A stretch of DNA of 64,000 nt from [Pseudomonas] carboxydohydrogena (GCF_029030725.1 NZ_CP113162.1:1362501-1426500), one strand, 5' to 3'; shown: positions 46,252 through 54,796, counted from the first letter of the stretch. Program-made: numbers and translations. Notes: a model not told the origin generated them from the sequence alone.

Positions 46252-46938
46252 ATGGCCGGTTTTGATATTCTCGAACTGCGCATCGGCCGCTCCAAACCGC
46301 TGGGTGCGGCAGGGGCGCTCAGCGCCATCGACAAGCACAAGGTCGGTGGTGCGCTCGCGGCTGGTCCTCTCGGTCTCGATGGCGACGAGCAGGCGGACAG
46401 GAAGTATCACGGCGGACCGGACAAGGCGATCCACGCCTACGCGGTGACGCATCTGCCCGGTTGGGCGGATGAACTGCCCGCGCAGGCGCAGCGCTTTCGT
46501 CCCGGCGCGTTCGGGGAAAATCTCGTCATCGGCGGCGCGAGCGAAGCCGACATCTGTCTTGGTGATCGGTGGCGCATCGGCTCGGCTCTGGTCGAGGTCA
46601 GTCAGGGCCGCCAGCCATGCTGGAAACTCAACCTGCGTTTCGACGTCACTGACATGGCGCGGCGCGTGCAGGAGAGCGGGCGCACCGGCTGGTACTTTCG
46701 CGTGATCGAGCCGGGGCTGATCGCGGCGGGTGATCGCGGCGTGCTGGTGGCGCGGCCGCATCCGGCGTGGACGCTCAACCGCACCTCGCATCTGCTTTAC
46801 CACGACCGGATGAATCGTATGGCGTTGGCCGAGCTTGCGCGGTTGCCCGGCCTGCCGGACAACTGGCGGCGGCTTGCGGAAGCGCGGTTATCTTCGGGCA
46901 GGACTGAAGACTGGTCGCGCCGCCTCGGAGTATCTTAA
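46252..46938 (+). CDS. MOSC domain-containing protein (YiiM-like)
   Basis: A 228-residue MOSC protein, which binds molybdenum cofactor. The MOSC part (about residues 20-165) has LDGDEQADRKYHGGPDKAIHAYA and FRPGAFGENLVIGG, and Cys123 (GRQPCWKLNLR) fits the cofactor ligand. YiiM homologues reduce N-hydroxylated bases. The extra C-terminal 60 residues resemble the YiiM tail. It follows tRNA-Leu by 110 bases. Confidence 0.88.
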   Translation: MAGFDILELRIGRSKPLGAAGALSAIDKHKVGGALAAGPLGLDGDEQADRKYHGGPDKAIHAYAVTHLPGWADELPAQAQRFRPGAFGENLVIGGASEADICLGDRWRIGSALVEVSQGRQPCWKLNLRFDVTDMARRVQESGRTGWYFRVIEPGLIAAGDRGVLVARPHPAWTLNRTSHLLYHDRMNRMALAELARLPGLPDNWRRLAEARLSSGRTEDWSRRLGVS

Positions 46939-46960
46939 TCGAGAGCAGTCGATGCGCCGG

Positions 46961-48058
46961 TCAGTTGCCGCGCCGCCAGCGCTGCACGGTGTTGCGCATG
47001 TTGCGCGCAACGAACAGCATCGTCACCACGCCGCGCGCCACCATGTCCGGACAATAATGGAATTCCTGGATCGGCAGCAGCATGCCGCGCTTGCCCGCGA
47101 AGCCTTTCTTGAACTGCTTGATGCCGGGATCGCCGGGGCCGCCCAGTTCGTACCATTTGACGTTCGAGTTCTCGCGCAGCCAGTTCAGCACGCTCCACTG
47201 CAAGGCGTATCCCGCCTTCAGTTCGGTGGCGGTGTCGTTGCTCGCGCCGAACACGTAATAGCCGACATCGCCGTTCACCGCGAAGGCGAGGCCCGCGACA
47301 GGTTTGCCTTCGTGATAGGCGAGCGCCACGCGCATCCGCATCGCGTCGGGCAGGTTTGTCAGTTGGGGCATCAGATCGACAAGATTGATGCCGGGATAGA
47401 CGAGATGCTTGCGATCGACCATCTCCGCATAGACCGACTGGAATCTGGCGACATCGTCTTCGCTTCGGCCGATCCGGATTTCGAGATTGTTGGCGAGCGC
47501 GGCTTTCAGATTGCGGCGCCACTGCTGGCCGAGACTCTTGCGCTGCTCGTCTTCGCCGAGCGAGGAATCGACGACATAACGGGCAAGCTCGGTGGTCTCT
47601 CCGGGGTAGAGTCCGATCTCGGTGAGGACCTCCGCCTCGATGGGGTAGACGTCGGGATGCGCGCGCGGACGCACGATCAGATAGAGTTTCCGGCGCGTGC
47701 AGTATTCGTCGATCAGCGCCTGGATGGCCGCCTTGTAGCGTTCGCGGTCGATCGGTTCGCCGGCACGGCGCCAGAACGGCCCGAAGCGCACCAGCGCGAG
47801 ACCGCGATTGAGCACCGGCACCGAGTAAATCCCGACGCGCGCGCCGAACACCGGCTCTCCGTTTTCGGTCGCGAGCAGATGGCTCGATGTCTCGCCACGC
47901 TGTCCGGCCCCGAACAAGGCGCTCTGCTCGTAATGGATGTCGGAAAATTTCGCGAGGGCCGCGTGCCAGTCGGCGTCGGACAGGCAATCGACCTGCAAAT
48001 GCAGATCATCCACCGCGTTATGACTTGAAGAAGGTTGTTCGATCGCAGCCGCGCGCAT
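46961..48058 (-). CDS. FemAB/GNAT-type acyltransferase
   Basis: A 365-residue protein of the FemAB-like superfamily, with two GNAT folds. Features include VRFGPFWRRAGEPIDRERYKAAIQALIDEYC, RNLKAALANNLEIRIGRSEDD and LRENSNVKWYELGGPGDPGIKQFKKGFAGKRGMLLPIQEFHY. FemAB-type proteins add amino acids to peptidoglycan precursors or lipids. The substrate here is not known. It lies opposite a candidate small RNA region. Confidence 0.8.
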   Translation of the reverse strand: MRAAAIEQPSSSHNAVDDLHLQVDCLSDADWHAALAKFSDIHYEQSALFGAGQRGETSSHLLATENGEPVFGARVGIYSVPVLNRGLALVRFGPFWRRAGEPIDRERYKAAIQALIDEYCTRRKLYLIVRPRAHPDVYPIEAEVLTEIGLYPGETTELARYVVDSSLGEDEQRKSLGQQWRRNLKAALANNLEIRIGRSEDDVARFQSVYAEMVDRKHLVYPGINLVDLMPQLTNLPDAMRMRVALAYHEGKPVAGLAFAVNGDVGYYVFGASNDTATELKAGYALQWSVLNWLRENSNVKWYELGGPGDPGIKQFKKGFAGKRGMLLPIQEFHYCPDMVARGVVTMLFVARNMRNTVQRWRRGN

Positions 48059-48216
48059 GGATGTTGTTATCGATGTTGGAGCAAGGATGCGCGGGACACT
48101 AGCAACCTTCGCGTTATCGTTCGGTGAAGCCTGCCATTATCCTTAAAGGCTGCGTGTGAACGCATGGCGGGAAACCCCTGACAGGGGAACGGATTCCTCG
48201 AATGCGGCGGATCGGG

Positions 48217-48231
48217 TTAGTGCTTTGTTAA
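48217..48231 (+). promoter_or_regulatory. CtrA-type box (one mismatch) before a candidate small RNA
   Basis: TTAGTGCTTTGTTAA fits TTAA-N7-TTAA except the last base of the first half. If it overlaps a -35 region, transcription would begin near 48255-48265. The next downstream signal is an intrinsic terminator ending at 48339. Confidence 0.5.
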
Positions 48232-48254
48232 CCATCGCCACGCAGCATTGCTCC

Positions 48255-48339
48255 CAGATTGCGGTGGAATCGGAACGTGAGCCGACAGCCGCATGAGAGA
48301 GCCGCACGGCGTAACGCCCGGGCGGCTCTGTCATTTTTT
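48255..48339 (+). ncRNA. Candidate small RNA of about 80 nt or transcription attenuator
   Basis: Start is an estimate from the CtrA-type box; the end is the terminator. The putative transcript contains an 8+4-base-pair bipartite hairpin and no start codon with a good ribosome site. Alternatively the hairpin is an attenuator in the leader of dodecin, 152 bases upstream of its ATG. No known RNA family was recognised by eye. Confidence 0.4.
48298..48339 (+). terminator. Intrinsic terminator in the 48-kb intergenic region
   Basis: AGAGCCGC (48298-48305) pairs with GCGGCTCT (48322-48329), enclosing GGCG-TAA-CGCC; six T residues (48334-48339) follow after GTCA. The stem and U-run have the form of a rho-independent terminator although no coding gene lies before it on this strand. 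Confidence 0.65.
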
Positions 48340-48490
48340 CCAAGACAGGCAGTCCGCCTGCGCAGGACGGAAACGGCTGTTCGCCATCCCTGCGGCATCG
48401 TCGCCGCCGGGGCCTCAGCCCGATCGGAAAAGGAACCTTTTCAATCCCGAGCCGGTTAGCCCGTTTTCGACGGTGCAACAGGAGCTGCGG

Positions 48491-48694
48491 ATGTCGGTCG
48501 CCAAGGTCATCGAAATCACGTCGTTGTCGAAGAAAAGTTTTGAGGACGCAATTACCGAGGGCATCAAGCGCGCGGGAAAGACGGTCAGCAATATCGAGGG
48601 CGCCTGGATCAAGGAACAAAAGGTTCAGGTCAAGGATGGCAAGATCATCGGCTTCCGCGTGAACATGAATCTGACGTTCATCCTCGACGATTAG
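48491..48694 (+). CDS. Dodecin family flavin-binding protein
   Basis: A 67-residue dodecin (MSVAKVIEITSLSKKSFEDAITEGIKRAGKTVSNIEGAWIKEQKVQVKDGKIIGFRVNMNLTFILDD). Dodecins form dodecamers that store FMN, riboflavin or lumichrome. The start has AGGAG 6 bases upstream. The conserved Trp39 stacks flavin in relatives. It is single-gene. Confidence 0.93.
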   Translation: MSVAKVIEITSLSKKSFEDAITEGIKRAGKTVSNIEGAWIKEQKVQVKDGKIIGFRVNMNLTFILDD

Positions 48695-48786
48695 GTTTTG
48701 CGGAATTCGCCTCTCTCTCGGCGTATCTGGTCCTGCTCGCGAGAACCGCGCAACGCGGTCCCTGCGCGTCGCGCGACGAAGATACT

Positions 48787-49695
48787 TCAGGAGACGAGCG
48801 TCGGTTTTTGACGCGTCCGTTTCAGAACATGAGTCGGATTGCTGGCGCCGTGATTCTGCCCGGCGATACGATGCATGATGCTGAGAGCGTCGTTGATGAC
48901 GTGCTCATCGTGTTCGACTGCGAAGGCGACATAAGCCGGCATGAAAAATTCCGGCGCATTCTCGACGATGTGGAGTTTGCCTTCCTTCACATAAGGCCAG
49001 ACCATCCGGGCAGGGAAGTAGCCCGCGCCGCCGCCTTTCAAAATGTTCTGCAACCCGAGCCAGCCGATATTCGCGACAAGGGGCGCGCCGGTGAAATCCG
49101 GAAAGCATGTGTTGTGACGTGTGTAGAATTCCGGACCCCAATCGACATACACGTAATCGGACTGCGGAACGGGTGGGCGGCCGGGCGTGCTTCCGACCAT
49201 CACCAGCCGCTCTTCGAATAATTGCTGGATCTTCAGTCCCGGACGGCTTTGCGGCGTGTACATCACCCCGATGTCGAGACGGCCCTCGATCAGTCCCTGC
49301 ATGATGTCGGGCTCGACTCCGCTCTCCGCCCGAATCGAAATCGTCGGTCTGCAACGCTGCATCTCGGGCAGCCATTCCAGCAAAAATTCTTCCCACAGCC
49401 CGATGCGCCCGCCGATCGCGAGCGTTCCGCTGAATCCCGGCGGCAGTCCTACATCATGCCGTGCAAGCTCGACGGTGCGGACGAGCGTTGCCGCGTGGCG
49501 CTGGAATTGCCGGCCGGCCGCAGTCAGGGTGGTGCCTGCTTTATTGCGGACGAAGAGAGCGCACCCGAGATGTTCCTCGAGTGCATGAATGCGCGTGCTG
49601 ACCGTGGATTGGCTCACGTGGAGCTGTTCCGCCGCATTAACGAAGCTTCCTGACGTCACGACGGTGAGAAAGGTCCGTGCCAGTTCGGTATCCAT
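48787..49695 (-). CDS. LysR family regulator, probable regulator of the OFA carrier
   Basis: A 302-residue LysR protein (HTH: ARTFLTVVTSGSFVNAAEQLHVSQSTVSTRIHALEEHLGCALFVRNKAGTTLT). The effector domain contains GRLDIGVMYTPQSRPGLKIQQL and DWGPEFYTRHNTCFPDFTGAPLV. It lies divergent from the oxalate/formate-type carrier with a 358-base gap holding dyads, so control of the carrier is likely. The inducer is not known. Confidence 0.87.
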   Translation of the reverse strand: MDTELARTFLTVVTSGSFVNAAEQLHVSQSTVSTRIHALEEHLGCALFVRNKAGTTLTAAGRQFQRHAATLVRTVELARHDVGLPPGFSGTLAIGGRIGLWEEFLLEWLPEMQRCRPTISIRAESGVEPDIMQGLIEGRLDIGVMYTPQSRPGLKIQQLFEERLVMVGSTPGRPPVPQSDYVYVDWGPEFYTRHNTCFPDFTGAPLVANIGWLGLQNILKGGGAGYFPARMVWPYVKEGKLHIVENAPEFFMPAYVAFAVEHDEHVINDALSIMHRIAGQNHGASNPTHVLKRTRQKPTLVS

Positions 49696-50053
49696 TGTCC
49701 GCTCGTTTGTTTCGCGATCCGGCCATTCACGGACAACCGGAACGCTTTGTCAAAGCGATTTCCTGATCGATTGACATATCAGCGTTCTTTCGCCGCACCG
49801 GCGCAATCGGGGCGAGGGGATTCGCCTTATTGATGAGAGGTTCGGGAACGCTGTCCGAGGATGCGCCGGCACCTCGATAAAGCCCACGTTTTACAGGGCG
49901 TTTTAGTCTGTCCGAATTTTATATCGGAAATGCCGATGATTGCCGTCGAGATTATTCGTTTGTCAAAGGCTGTATTCAGAACGGAAATATTCTGTGATTT
50001 GCAATCGAACAATTGAATGCGATCGGGCAACGTCCCATGGGAGGGGAAAATAT
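49696..50053. other. Divergent control region of LysR and OFA carrier
   Basis: No gene supported in this 358-base gap. A perfect inverted repeat CGCTTTG-T-CAAAGCG lies at 49743-49757, near the LysR start, and ATCGG-N5-CCGAT at 49923-49937, which fits T-N11-A. A purine-rich Shine-Dalgarno-like GGGAGGGG lies before the carrier start. Possible -35 elements such as TTGACA at 49774 have no clear -10. Confidence 0.5.
49923..49937. promoter_or_regulatory. Candidate LysR T-N11-A box upstream of the OFA carrier
   Basis: ATCGGAAATGCCGAT is an inverted repeat with a 5-base spacer, containing T and A separated by 11 bases as in LysR sites. It is 116 bases upstream of the carrier ATG, a usual activator distance. 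Confidence 0.5.
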
Positions 50054-51490
50054 ATGGCTGAAGTTATGCATACGCCGGAGACTTATTCGAAGGCGTGGAT
50101 TCCATTTCTGGATCGATCAAGGACAGTCGCAAAGCCGGGTTATAGCCGCTGGATGATTCCGCCGGCGGCGCTTTGCGTGCATCTGTGCATCGGTCAGGCT
50201 TACGCTTTCAGCGTGTTCAACCTGCCGATGACCAAGCTTCTCGGCGTCACCCAGTCGGGGCCGGGTGACTGGAAACTCACCGAACTCGGCTGGATCTTCT
50301 CCATCGCCATGCTGTTCCTCGGCATTTCCTCGGCGGTGTTCGGACGCTGGGTCGAGGAAGGCGGCCCGCGCAAGGCCATGTTCACGGCGGCACTTTGCTG
50401 GGCGAGCGGCTTTCTGATTTCCGCGCTCGGCGTCCATCTGCACACGCTCTGGCTGATCTATCTCGGCTACGGCGTGATCGGCGGCTGTGCGCTCGGCATC
50501 GGCTATATCTCGCCGGTCTCGACGCTGATGAAGTGGTTTCCGGACCGTCCCGGCATGGCGACGGGCATGGCGATCATGGGCTTCGGCGGCGGCGCGATGA
50601 TCGCTTCGCCTTTGTCGGTCTGGCTGATGGGCAAGTTTCACACCGCGACCGATGTCGGTGTGTTCAACACCTTCGTCGTGCTCGGCTGCGTCTACCTGTT
50701 TTTCATGATGATGGGTGCGCTGATCGTCCGCGTGCCGGCTGAAGGCTGGAAGCCGGAAGGCTACGTGCCCTCGGCGGTCGCCAGCAAGAAGCTGGTCACG
50801 ACGAACCATGTGTTCGTGTACGACGCGATCAAGACGCCGCAGTTCTGGTTCGTCTGGGTTGTGTTGTTCCTCAACACCACGGCAGGCATCGGTGTGCTCG
50901 GTCAGGCATCGGCGATGAGCCAGGAAATGTTCCCGGGCCATATCACTCCGATTGCTGCGGCCGGCCTTGTCGGTCTGATGAGTCTGTTCAACATGGGCGG
51001 CCGTTTCTCATGGGCGTCGCTGTCGGACTACATCGGCCGCCGGAACACTTACTTCGTGTTCATGTGCCTCGGCTTCGTGCTGTACATCACCGTGCCTTAC
51101 GCGGGTGGCAGCGGCAACGTCGTCCTGTTCGTCTGCTGCTTCCTCGTCATCGTGTCGATGTACGGCGGCGGCTTCTCGACTGTCCCGGCCTATCTGCGTG
51201 ACCTGTTCGGTACGCGGTATGTCGGCGCCATCCACGGCATCCTGCTCACCGCCTGGTCGGCGGCAGGTGTCGCTGGTCCGGTGATCGTCAACTATCTTCG
51301 TGAGTACAACATCACGCACGGTGTTCCGAAGGCGCAGGCCTACAACAACACCATGTACATCATGGCCGGGTTGCTGGTGATCGGCTTCATCGCCAACGCC
51401 TGCGTCAAGGCCGTGGACAAGAAGTACCACATGAAGAACACGGCGACTGCCGGCGAGGCCGCACCCGACGGCGTGCCGGCCAGGGGCTAA
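50054..51490 (+). CDS. OFA (oxalate/formate antiporter) family MFS transporter
   Basis: A 478-residue MFS protein with 12 membrane segments. The N-terminus is MAEVMHTPETYSKAWIPFLDRSRTVAKPGYSRWMIPPAALCVHLCIGQAYAFSVFNLPMTKL. LSDYIGRRNTYFVF is the second-half MFS loop. The family includes OxlT, which exchanges oxalate for formate, but other members move monocarboxylates, so the substrate is not proven. The start 50054 follows a GGGAGGGG leader. It is followed by a 40-codon membrane peptide. Confidence 0.9.
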   Translation: MAEVMHTPETYSKAWIPFLDRSRTVAKPGYSRWMIPPAALCVHLCIGQAYAFSVFNLPMTKLLGVTQSGPGDWKLTELGWIFSIAMLFLGISSAVFGRWVEEGGPRKAMFTAALCWASGFLISALGVHLHTLWLIYLGYGVIGGCALGIGYISPVSTLMKWFPDRPGMATGMAIMGFGGGAMIASPLSVWLMGKFHTATDVGVFNTFVVLGCVYLFFMMMGALIVRVPAEGWKPEGYVPSAVASKKLVTTNHVFVYDAIKTPQFWFVWVVLFLNTTAGIGVLGQASAMSQEMFPGHITPIAAAGLVGLMSLFNMGGRFSWASLSDYIGRRNTYFVFMCLGFVLYITVPYAGGSGNVVLFVCCFLVIVSMYGGGFSTVPAYLRDLFGTRYVGAIHGILLTAWSAAGVAGPVIVNYLREYNITHGVPKAQAYNNTMYIMAGLLVIGFIANACVKAVDKKYHMKNTATAGEAAPDGVPARG

Positions 51491-51582
51491 ACGTCCATCA
51501 AGGGAAGCGAGCGGTTCAAACCGGATCGCTCGCTTCCTGTCAGTCGCGCACTCAACATGATGAATTCAAAGGGACCTTGGAT

Positions 51583-51705
51583 ATGGAACAAGCTGAAACC
51601 AAAACCAGCCCGCTCCTGCTGTTACTGGCATGGGGCTTCGTGGGCATTCCTCTGCTTGCAGGCGTCAGCCAGACGCTGATCAATGCAATGAAGCTCTTTA
51701 ACTGA
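51583..51705 (+). CDS. 40-residue membrane peptide downstream of the OFA carrier
   Basis: The frame encodes a short N-terminal polar stretch (MEQAETKTSP), then one membrane segment (LLLLLAWGFVGIPLLAGVSQTL) and INAMKLFN. It starts 92 bases after the carrier and is followed by a strong terminator, so both form one operon. Small single-pass partners are found beside some MFS carriers (a small-subunit family, from memory), and this one fits in size, hydrophobicity and position. No enzymatic motif is present. Confidence in its being translated is moderate; a GGGA precedes it weakly. Confidence 0.7.
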   Translation: MEQAETKTSPLLLLLAWGFVGIPLLAGVSQTLINAMKLFN

Positions 51706-51773
51706 GAGGCGTGTCGGAGTCGCGGGCTTGCCCGCGTCTCCATTCTATCTGACCGAGTATTTCTACCCCACCT

Positions 51774-51801
51774 GACCAACCCCAAGGGGTTGGTCATTTT
51801 T
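51774..51801 (+). terminator. Terminator after the OFA operon
   Basis: GACCAACCCC (51774-51783) pairs with GGGGTTGGTC (51786-51795), with a minimal loop, followed by ATTTTT. It ends the carrier and micro-protein operon. Confidence 0.88.
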
Positions 51802-51902
51802 ATGTGGAAGCCGACCTGCTTTCGAGGGCTGCTTTCAAAAGCGGGGTCAGTAAACGCCGCGGCCGTTCCGGAGGTCAGATCTGTCAGTCCGGGAAAATGC
51901 GG

Positions 51903-52574
51903 TTAGTGAGGCTGCCCCTGCAAGGCGATCTCGGCGCCTTGCGCGCGCGCCATCGTGGCGAGCATGCAGCCCTCGCAATAGCGGCGATCCTTATAGTCCA
52001 CCCAGTTGTGCGCGAAGATGCGCTCGGTCGGAATGCCGTAGCGCGCCTGCAAGACGCGGACGAGAATCCGCCATGCCTCGATCTGCGCTTCCGTCACCGG
52101 CTTGCGGACATTGGGATAGTTGCCGGCGAATTCGATGCCGATCGAATTGTCGTTGGGCGTCAGGCGGAAGGTGTCGCGGTTGTCGATGAACTTGTTGTCG
52201 TTGCGGTTGCCGCCGAGCCGCACATGCTTGGGCGTCGCCCATTCGCCGACGGCCCAGTAGACCGTGCCGTCCGTCTCCACCCAGATCGTCGTGCCCTGAC
52301 GTTCGGGGTGTCGCGCCTGCTGCAACGCGCCGCGATAGGCCGAGCCAGCCGGGCCTTCTGTCTGATGCACCACGATGTTGTGCCAGATGTTGGCATCGGC
52401 ACGATCGCCCCACGGCACCAGCCAGACCATATTGAGGCCGGGAATATCGGGCGTGCCGCTCATGCGGGCCAGTGTTTCAAGAGACGGCGCCGGTCCGGAG
52501 GGCGAAACGGTTTGCGCCGCGAGCGGCAGGCTCCCGGCCAAGAGACAGACAAGCATCGGCAAGAGGCGAGTCAC
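51903..52574 (-). CDS. Exported N-acetylmuramoyl-L-alanine amidase (amidase_2/PGRP-type)
   Basis: A 223-residue periplasmic amidase with a signal peptide (MTRLLPMLVCLLAGSLPLAA). It cleaves the bond between muramic acid and L-Ala in peptidoglycan. Zinc-ligand candidates are His70 (NIVVHQTEG) and His189 (RIFAHNWVDYKDRRYC), with Cys200 as possible third ligand; Glu148 (GIEFAG) fits the catalytic position. It lies downstream of two deacetylase genes on the same strand. Confidence 0.85.
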   Translation of the reverse strand: MTRLLPMLVCLLAGSLPLAAQTVSPSGPAPSLETLARMSGTPDIPGLNMVWLVPWGDRADANIWHNIVVHQTEGPAGSAYRGALQQARHPERQGTTIWVETDGTVYWAVGEWATPKHVRLGGNRNDNKFIDNRDTFRLTPNDNSIGIEFAGNYPNVRKPVTEAQIEAWRILVRVLQARYGIPTERIFAHNWVDYKDRRYCEGCMLATMARAQGAEIALQGQPH

Positions 52575-52661
52575 CAGAGTCCATCCCGCAAGTCCAACCT
52601 GACGAGAAATCTAGTGACGGCGGGGGTTTGACGATAGATGCGCGCGGGACACAGCGAATGG

Positions 52662-52685
52662 AAAAAACCGCCGGGACAACGGCGG
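52662..52685 (-). terminator. Terminator of the deacetylase genes
   Basis: On the minus strand CCGCCG pairs with CGGCGG around a 6-base loop, followed by six T (complement of 52662-52667). It lies 15 bases after the stop of the first deacetylase, before the amidase gene. Confidence 0.82.
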
Positions 52686-52699
52686 GCTCGGGACCTCGC

Positions 52700-53782
52700 T
52701 TATTCCGTCGGTAGGGCCGAGGCAGCCCTGGAATGCGGCAGCTTCGACATATCCTTGCCGAACTGGAACGCGGCGGAGGACGACGACAAGAGTGCCGCGG
52801 TCGCGTCCTGTGCGCCGGCATACACGTTCCACCACAACGCGCTGATGTCGCCCTTGCGCGAGGTCTGCACCACTGCCGGCACCGCAGCCATTGCTGCGGT
52901 CTTGTCGGCGGCGCGGCGCGGCTGGGGCGCAAAGCGGAAACGCATGCCGTCGGCGGCAGACAGCACAGGCTCGACCGGATGCAGGCGCCATTGCCAGGGC
53001 GCGGTCGGCGTCTTCGGCAGGTCCTTGGTGGCGGGCACGACATGGACGATGCGATAGCCGCGCGCCTTCAGCTCGCGCAGGATGCCCGGCAGCGCCTTTT
53101 CGGTGCGCGCCTGAATGTCGTGCAGCAGCAGGACGCCGCGCCCCTTGGCCTCGAGGCGGCTGATCGCAAGTTGCGTGACGCGCGCGGGCGAGATGCGGTG
53201 CCAGTCGTCGGCGGGGAAGTCCGCGCTCCAGGTCTGGATGCCTTTGGAGGTCAGATAATCCTCGACTTCGGTGGAGCGCAACAGGCCGGGGATGCGCAGG
53301 AACGGCGCAACCTGCGCCGGGTCGCCGAGGGCGGCGGCAGCCGAGGCGATGCCCTCGTCAATTTCGGCCTTGTTCTCCTCGATCGACATCCGGTTCATCC
53401 GCAAGGGATGGTGCTGGGTGTGGGTGCCGATGGTGTGGCCGGCGTCGCGGACGGCGCGCAATTCCTGCGGGTAGGCATTCACCATCTGCCCGACGACGAA
53501 GAATGTCGCCTTGACGCACTGGGCGGCGAGGATGTCGAGGATCGGCTTGGTGTGCCTGGGCAGGGGGCCGTCGTCGAAGGTCAGCACCACCTCATGGTCG
53601 GCGAGCGGCAGCGTCTCCGGGTACTGCATCGTGCCGATGCGCGGATGCTCGGTGGGATCGACGACGAGCGTGCGCGAGGTACCGAGCGCATCGGGATGGC
53701 CGGGGCATTCGGCGGCGCGCGCGAACGGCGTGGCGGATAGCACGAGCAGGGTGGCGGCGGAGCGGAGGACGAGAGAGCGCAT
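52700..53782 (-). CDS. Exported polysaccharide deacetylase (NodB homology), long copy
   Basis: A 360-residue protein with signal peptide (MRSLVLRSAATLLVLSATPFARA). The NodB domain has TFDDGP (68-73) and the metal motif with His121 and His125 (GTHTQHHP), then LLLHDIQART. It removes acetyl groups from N-acetylglucosamine or muramic acid, often in peptidoglycan. After the domain there is an Ala-rich C-terminal extension of about 100 residues. Its N-terminal half (ALGTSRTLVVD...EVVLTFDDGPLP) is repeated in the next gene, so the two are tandem duplicates. Confidence 0.88.
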   Translation of the reverse strand: MRSLVLRSAATLLVLSATPFARAAECPGHPDALGTSRTLVVDPTEHPRIGTMQYPETLPLADHEVVLTFDDGPLPRHTKPILDILAAQCVKATFFVVGQMVNAYPQELRAVRDAGHTIGTHTQHHPLRMNRMSIEENKAEIDEGIASAAAALGDPAQVAPFLRIPGLLRSTEVEDYLTSKGIQTWSADFPADDWHRISPARVTQLAISRLEAKGRGVLLLHDIQARTEKALPGILRELKARGYRIVHVVPATKDLPKTPTAPWQWRLHPVEPVLSAADGMRFRFAPQPRRAADKTAAMAAVPAVVQTSRKGDISALWWNVYAGAQDATAALLSSSSAAFQFGKDMSKLPHSRAASALPTE

Positions 53783-53844
53783 GAAACTGCCGTAGCGGAT
53801 TTGCGGGATCAGGGACAGGGTGGATGGCCTCTATGAAAGGCAGG

Positions 53845-54636
53845 TTAATCGGCGGCGCGTCCGTTTGACGGCGTGGAAGAAGTGTCGCCCGCGGGCACCA
53901 CATGCACAACCTTGTAGCCGTTCTGCTTGAGATAGCGCAGGAAGGCCGGGAGCATCGCGGCGGTCTGATATTTGGTGTCGTGCAGCAGGATGATGCCTTT
54001 GCGGGCATGGGCGAGCCGCGCCGTCAGCAAATCCAGCTCCTGTTGCGGGGTCATCTTCAGCCAGTCGCTCGCCCACAGGTCCGCGCCGAACACCACCGCG
54101 CCGCGGCTTTCCATGTCGTCCAGGAGCGCGGGCGTCGAAGCGAAGAAGGGAAACCGGAACAGCCGGGCGGCGCCGGGCCTGACCGGGCCAAGCACGGCAT
54201 CGTCGGCGGCGAAACCCTTGTCGATGTCGGCAAGCGCCTTGGCGTGGCCGATCTGGTTCAGCATCGGATGCGACCATGTGTGGTTGCCGACGCTGTGGCC
54301 CTGCCGGACCATGGCCTTAAGCATCTGGGGCGAGGCCTGGGCGTTGCGGCCGACCACGAAGAATGTCGCCTGCACGCATTCGGCTGACAACGCCGCAAGC
54401 ACCTTGCCGGTGGTGGCGGGCAAGGGGCCATCGTCGAAGGTCAGCACCACTTCCTTGTCGTTGAGCGGCAGGGTCTGCGGAAAACTCTTCAGCCCGACGC
54501 GCGGCGTGGTTTTGGCATCGACCACCAGCGTGCGCGCGGTGCCGAGTGCGTCCGGCCTCGGGCAGGGCGCGGCGTGGACATCGCCGCAGGTCATCACCAG
54601 TCCGACGATCAAACAGGCATTAAGGGCGGTCTTCAT
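53845..54636 (-). CDS. Exported polysaccharide deacetylase (NodB homology), short copy
   Basis: A 263-residue NodB-type deacetylase with signal peptide (MKTALNACLIVGLVMTCGDVHA). TFDDGP (about 66-71) with Asp68 and Asp69, His119 and His123 (GNHTWSHP) and LLHDTKYQ fit the family. It is shorter than its neighbour because it lacks the C-terminal extension. I chose ATG 54636, which begins exactly at the signal peptide. It is the first gene of the group of three on this strand. Confidence 0.88.
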   Translation of the reverse strand: MKTALNACLIVGLVMTCGDVHAAPCPRPDALGTARTLVVDAKTTPRVGLKSFPQTLPLNDKEVVLTFDDGPLPATTGKVLAALSAECVQATFFVVGRNAQASPQMLKAMVRQGHSVGNHTWSHPMLNQIGHAKALADIDKGFAADDAVLGPVRPGAARLFRFPFFASTPALLDDMESRGAVVFGADLWASDWLKMTPQQELDLLTARLAHARKGIILLHDTKYQTAAMLPAFLRYLKQNGYKVVHVVPAGDTSSTPSNGRAAD

Positions 54637-54796
54637 CTGAATGCACCGGACATGCGGTTCGGCTGCCGGCATGCGGGTGCGCTGCCTCTGGCCGTGGCAA
54701 TGGCCTATTGCGGCGCAACTGCGGACGCAATGCCGATTTTCGCAGTGCATGGCGGGGATGTTCCGGGCGGCGGCGGGGCCTCACTTATGAGGTAAT

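Larger units (their letters stand above)
48059..48490. other. Long intergenic region with candidate small RNA
   Basis: This 432-base gap has no protein gene I can support. It holds a CtrA-like box (48217), a strong terminator-like hairpin with six T (48298-48339) and the Shine-Dalgarno AGGAG of dodecin near 48480. The remainder has no clear feature. Confidence 0.55.
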
